A DNA stretch of 7,149 bases. Source: an uncultured Actinomycetes bacterium (GTDB lineage Bacteria; Actinomycetota; Actinomycetes; Nanopelagicales; Nanopelagicaceae). The notes below the pieces were generated by a model. It saw only the letters and a list, made by a program, of their open reading frames with translations. It was not told where the DNA came from and ran no database searches. The position numbers and the translations under genes were made by a program. Below, one piece after another: positions 5,503-7,149 of this stretch. The stretch covers positions 1 through 7,149 of the forward strand of contig CAIXDY010000127.1 of NCBI GenBank assembly GCA_903918325.1, given 5' to 3'. Within the stretch, counting starts at the first letter, position 1. Every line of letters begins with the position of its first letter.

Positions 5503-6366
5503 ATGGAGATACATCAAATTCCAGCGTTGCGTAACCCAGTGATGGTGGTTGCATTCTCTGGTTGGAGCGATGCTGGTGAAGCCGCAACTGGCGCAGTAGA
5601 GCATCTTTTGTCGGCATGGCAAAACGAGCCCAACGATGTAGTGCCTGAATTAGTCGCCGATATTGATAGTGAAGATTATTATGATTTTCAAGTAAATCGT
5701 CCACATATTTTCGTAGATGATTCGCAAATTCGTAATATCTCTTGGCCTACTACTGAGATATATGCCTTAGTGCTACCAAATTATGAACGCGATTTAGTTG
5801 TTGTTAAAGGGACGGAACCATCATTGCGATGGAAAAGTTTTTCGCGTGAGTTATTGGATTTAGCCGATGATCTTGAAACCTCACTCGTGATTACTTTAGG
5901 AGCTTTACTGGCAGATGTCCCGCACACCAGACCTATCGGGGTAAGCGGTAGCGGCGCTCATCCAGATATTGCGGCGCGATTAGGTGTTGAAACTTCACGT
6001 TATGAAGGTCCCACTGGAATTCTCGGCGTTCTCGGTGATGGGTGTCTTCGTCGCGGTATTGATGCAATTTCATTGTGGGCGGCCATTCCCCACTATGCAT
6101 CAGGATCTCCTTCACCTAAAGCCACACTCTCATTGATAAATGCCCTAGAAGATTTCCTCGAGATAACTATTCCTTCGGCTGATTTGCCTGAAGCGGCGGA
6201 GGAATGGGAGAAAGATGTCAATGACATGGCTAAAGAAGATACGGATGTTGCCGAATATGTAAAAGCTTTGGAAGACTCCAAAGATGCAGCAGAACTTCCT
6301 GAGGTTTCAGGTGACTCAATAGCTAAAGAGTTTGAAAGATATTTAAGACGTCGAACACAGGATTAA
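5503..6366 (+). CDS. PAC2 family protein
   Basis: Member of the PAC2 family, named for a eukaryotic proteasome assembly chaperone; the biochemical role of the actinobacterial proteins is not settled. The 287-residue length fits. Family features seen are the N-terminal VMVVAFSGWSDAGEAATGAV (13-32), a central YALVLPNYERD segment (87-97), LVITLGALLADVPHTRP (128-144), SRYEGPTGILGVL (165-177), and SLWAAIPHYASGSPSPKATL (190-209). The C-terminal quarter is strongly acidic and helical (LPEAAEEWEKDV at 228-239 and SGDSIAKEFERYLRRR at 269-284), as in actinobacterial relatives. Start ATG is preceded by AAGG at 9 nt. I recall Rv2125 as the M. tuberculosis counterpart, also between mshC and the trmI region. 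The stop overlaps that of mshC by 4 nt on the other strand. A proteasome link is doubtful here because the proteasome genes are absent from their usual nearby place. Confidence 0.93.
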   Translation: MEIHQIPALRNPVMVVAFSGWSDAGEAATGAVEHLLSAWQNEPNDVVPELVADIDSEDYYDFQVNRPHIFVDDSQIRNISWPTTEIYALVLPNYERDLVVVKGTEPSLRWKSFSRELLDLADDLETSLVITLGALLADVPHTRPIGVSGSGAHPDIAARLGVETSRYEGPTGILGVLGDGCLRRGIDAISLWAAIPHYASGSPSPKATLSLINALEDFLEITIPSADLPEAAEEWEKDVNDMAKEDTDVAEYVKALEDSKDAAELPEVSGDSIAKEFERYLRRRTQD

Positions 6367-7149
6367 AGCGCGAGACCTAACAATGCATCCAGCGCGGTTT
6401 TCAACGTATCTTTGGATCCACCTTTTTCACCTCGTAGCGTGCGTTCAACCCAATCATCTAAGGTTCTAAATACGTGTGGCGTATCTAGATCGTGACTCAA
6501 CGCCTGGCAAATTTCTGCGATGACACCATCAGTAGCCGCGACTTCTTGCAATTGAAAAGCTTTACGCAAATTAAGTAAACGTTGTTTTCCTTCATCAAAA
6601 AGTTCAGACGTCCACATACGATCCTGACGGTAATGCTGCGACAAGAGTGCTAAACGAATTGCCATAGGATCTTCACCGTTTCGAACTAACGTTGAAACGA
6701 AAACTAAATTGCCTTTACTTTTGCTCATTTTTTCGCCATCTAAACCGATCATGGCACTGTGCACATATGTTGCGGCTAATTCTTTGCCAGTCAAAACATA
6801 AGCTTGCGAAGCGCACATTTCGTGATGAGGGAAAACTAAATCGCTACCGCCACCTTGAATATCAATGCAGTATGCATCCGACTTATCAGGTTGCAAATAT
6901 TGCAGAGCTATAGCGGTACATTCGATATGCCAACCAGGCCGACCAGTGCCATGTACAGATTCCCAACCCGGTTCACCTTCGCGTTTAGCCATCCACACTA
7001 AGCAATCCAGTGGCGACTCTTTGCCAAGCAAATTGGGGTCTCCCCCGCGCTGTGAAAAGATGTGAGACATTTCTGCTTCACTCAAATGGGAAAGGGAACC
7101 AAATCCGGGCGAAGAGTAATTTCTGAAATAGAGATCTTTGTCGATGGAG
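6363..7149 (-). CDS. mshC: Mycothiol ligase MshC (Cys:GlcN-Ins ligase), C-terminal part
   Basis: ATP-dependent ligase that joins cysteine to 1-D-myo-inosityl 2-amino-2-deoxyglucopyranoside in mycothiol synthesis. The frame stays open to the right edge, so 261 residues, about two thirds of a roughly 410-residue enzyme, are visible; the start and the N-terminal HIGH motif lie outside. Counting from the first visible codon, GRPGWHIEC (69-77) holds the zinc-binding Cys77, DIQGGGSDLVFPHHE (96-110) holds the His and Glu ligands, and KMSKSKGN (140-147) is the class I synthetase KMSKS loop. The enzyme derives from cysteinyl-tRNA synthetase (CysS). DIQGGGSDL rather than DIHGGG, the short C-terminal helical part and the PAC2 neighbour favour MshC over CysS. 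A TTG at 7083-7085 is internal and not the start. Mycothiol is largely an actinobacterial thiol, so this gene also supports the lineage call. Confidence 0.93.
   Translation of the reverse strand, partial: SIDKDLYFRNYSSPGFGSLSHLSEAEMSHIFSQRGGDPNLLGKESPLDCLVWMAKREGEPGWESVHGTGRPGWHIECTAIALQYLQPDKSDAYCIDIQGGGSDLVFPHHEMCASQAYVLTGKELAATYVHSAMIGLDGEKMSKSKGNLVFVSTLVRNGEDPMAIRLALLSQHYRQDRMWTSELFDEGKQRLLNLRKAFQLQEVAATDGVIAEICQALSHDLDTPHVFRTLDDWVERTLRGEKGGSKDTLKTALDALLGLAL

Noticed and set aside
6363..7085. A 240-residue TTG-started version of mshC
   Set aside because: The frame continues open to the window edge, and the upstream residues (such as YFRNYSSPGFGSLS) resemble MshC, so the TTG is internal.

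Overview
The window reads as a compact chromosomal segment of a low-to-mid GC actinobacterium. Three things point there. The mycothiol ligase gene mshC, the paired WYL regulators pafB and pafC, and a Tat/TrmI/PafBC gene order that matches the conserved actinobacterial neighbourhood (as I recall it from Mycobacterium tuberculosis: mshC, a PAC2 gene, a RecB-like nuclease gene, trmI, the proteasome and pupylation genes, pafBC, tatAC). The AT-leaning bases, very short or negative intergenic gaps and many GTG/TTG starts suggest a streamlined genome, for example a freshwater acI/Nanopelagicales-type lineage. That placement is inference.

Layout, left to right. From 1 to 3960 six genes lie on the minus strand and are transcribed right to left: trmI, pafB, pafC, tatA, tatC, then a lipid kinase gene cut by the left edge. 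Gaps are small (overlaps of about 17 and 8 nt, then 65, 6 and 17 nt), so this is probably one operon. At 3961-4011 a very short divergent region separates trmI from a plus-strand gene for a stand-alone RecB/Cas4-like Fe-S nuclease. That gene runs tail to tail, with a 76-nt overlap, into a minus-strand HAD hydrolase gene. A 61-nt divergent region (5442-5502) follows, then a plus-strand PAC2-family gene, which overlaps by 4 nt the tail of minus-strand mshC, cut by the right edge.

Functionally the segment combines tRNA m1A58 modification (TrmI), a two-subunit DNA-damage transcription activator (PafB/PafC), the TatA and TatC parts of the folded-protein export system, lipid phosphorylation, a probable DNA-processing nuclease, a small-molecule phosphatase and thiol redox metabolism (MshC). 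No RNA genes, insertion sequences, CRISPR arrays or convincing intrinsic terminators were seen. No stretch above 300 bases lacks a gene.

The most notable feature is an absence. In actinobacteria with a Pup-proteasome system the genes mpa/arc, dop, pup, prcB, prcA and pafA usually lie between trmI and pafB. Here trmI and pafB overlap directly, so the whole block is missing from its usual place while pafBC and a PAC2 gene remain. Other points are the deep convergent overlap that covers the Fe-S cysteine codons of the nuclease, possible leaderless promoters, and a CTT TGA C motif at the start of the HAD gene that would join an upstream ATG to the HAD frame by a +1 shift.
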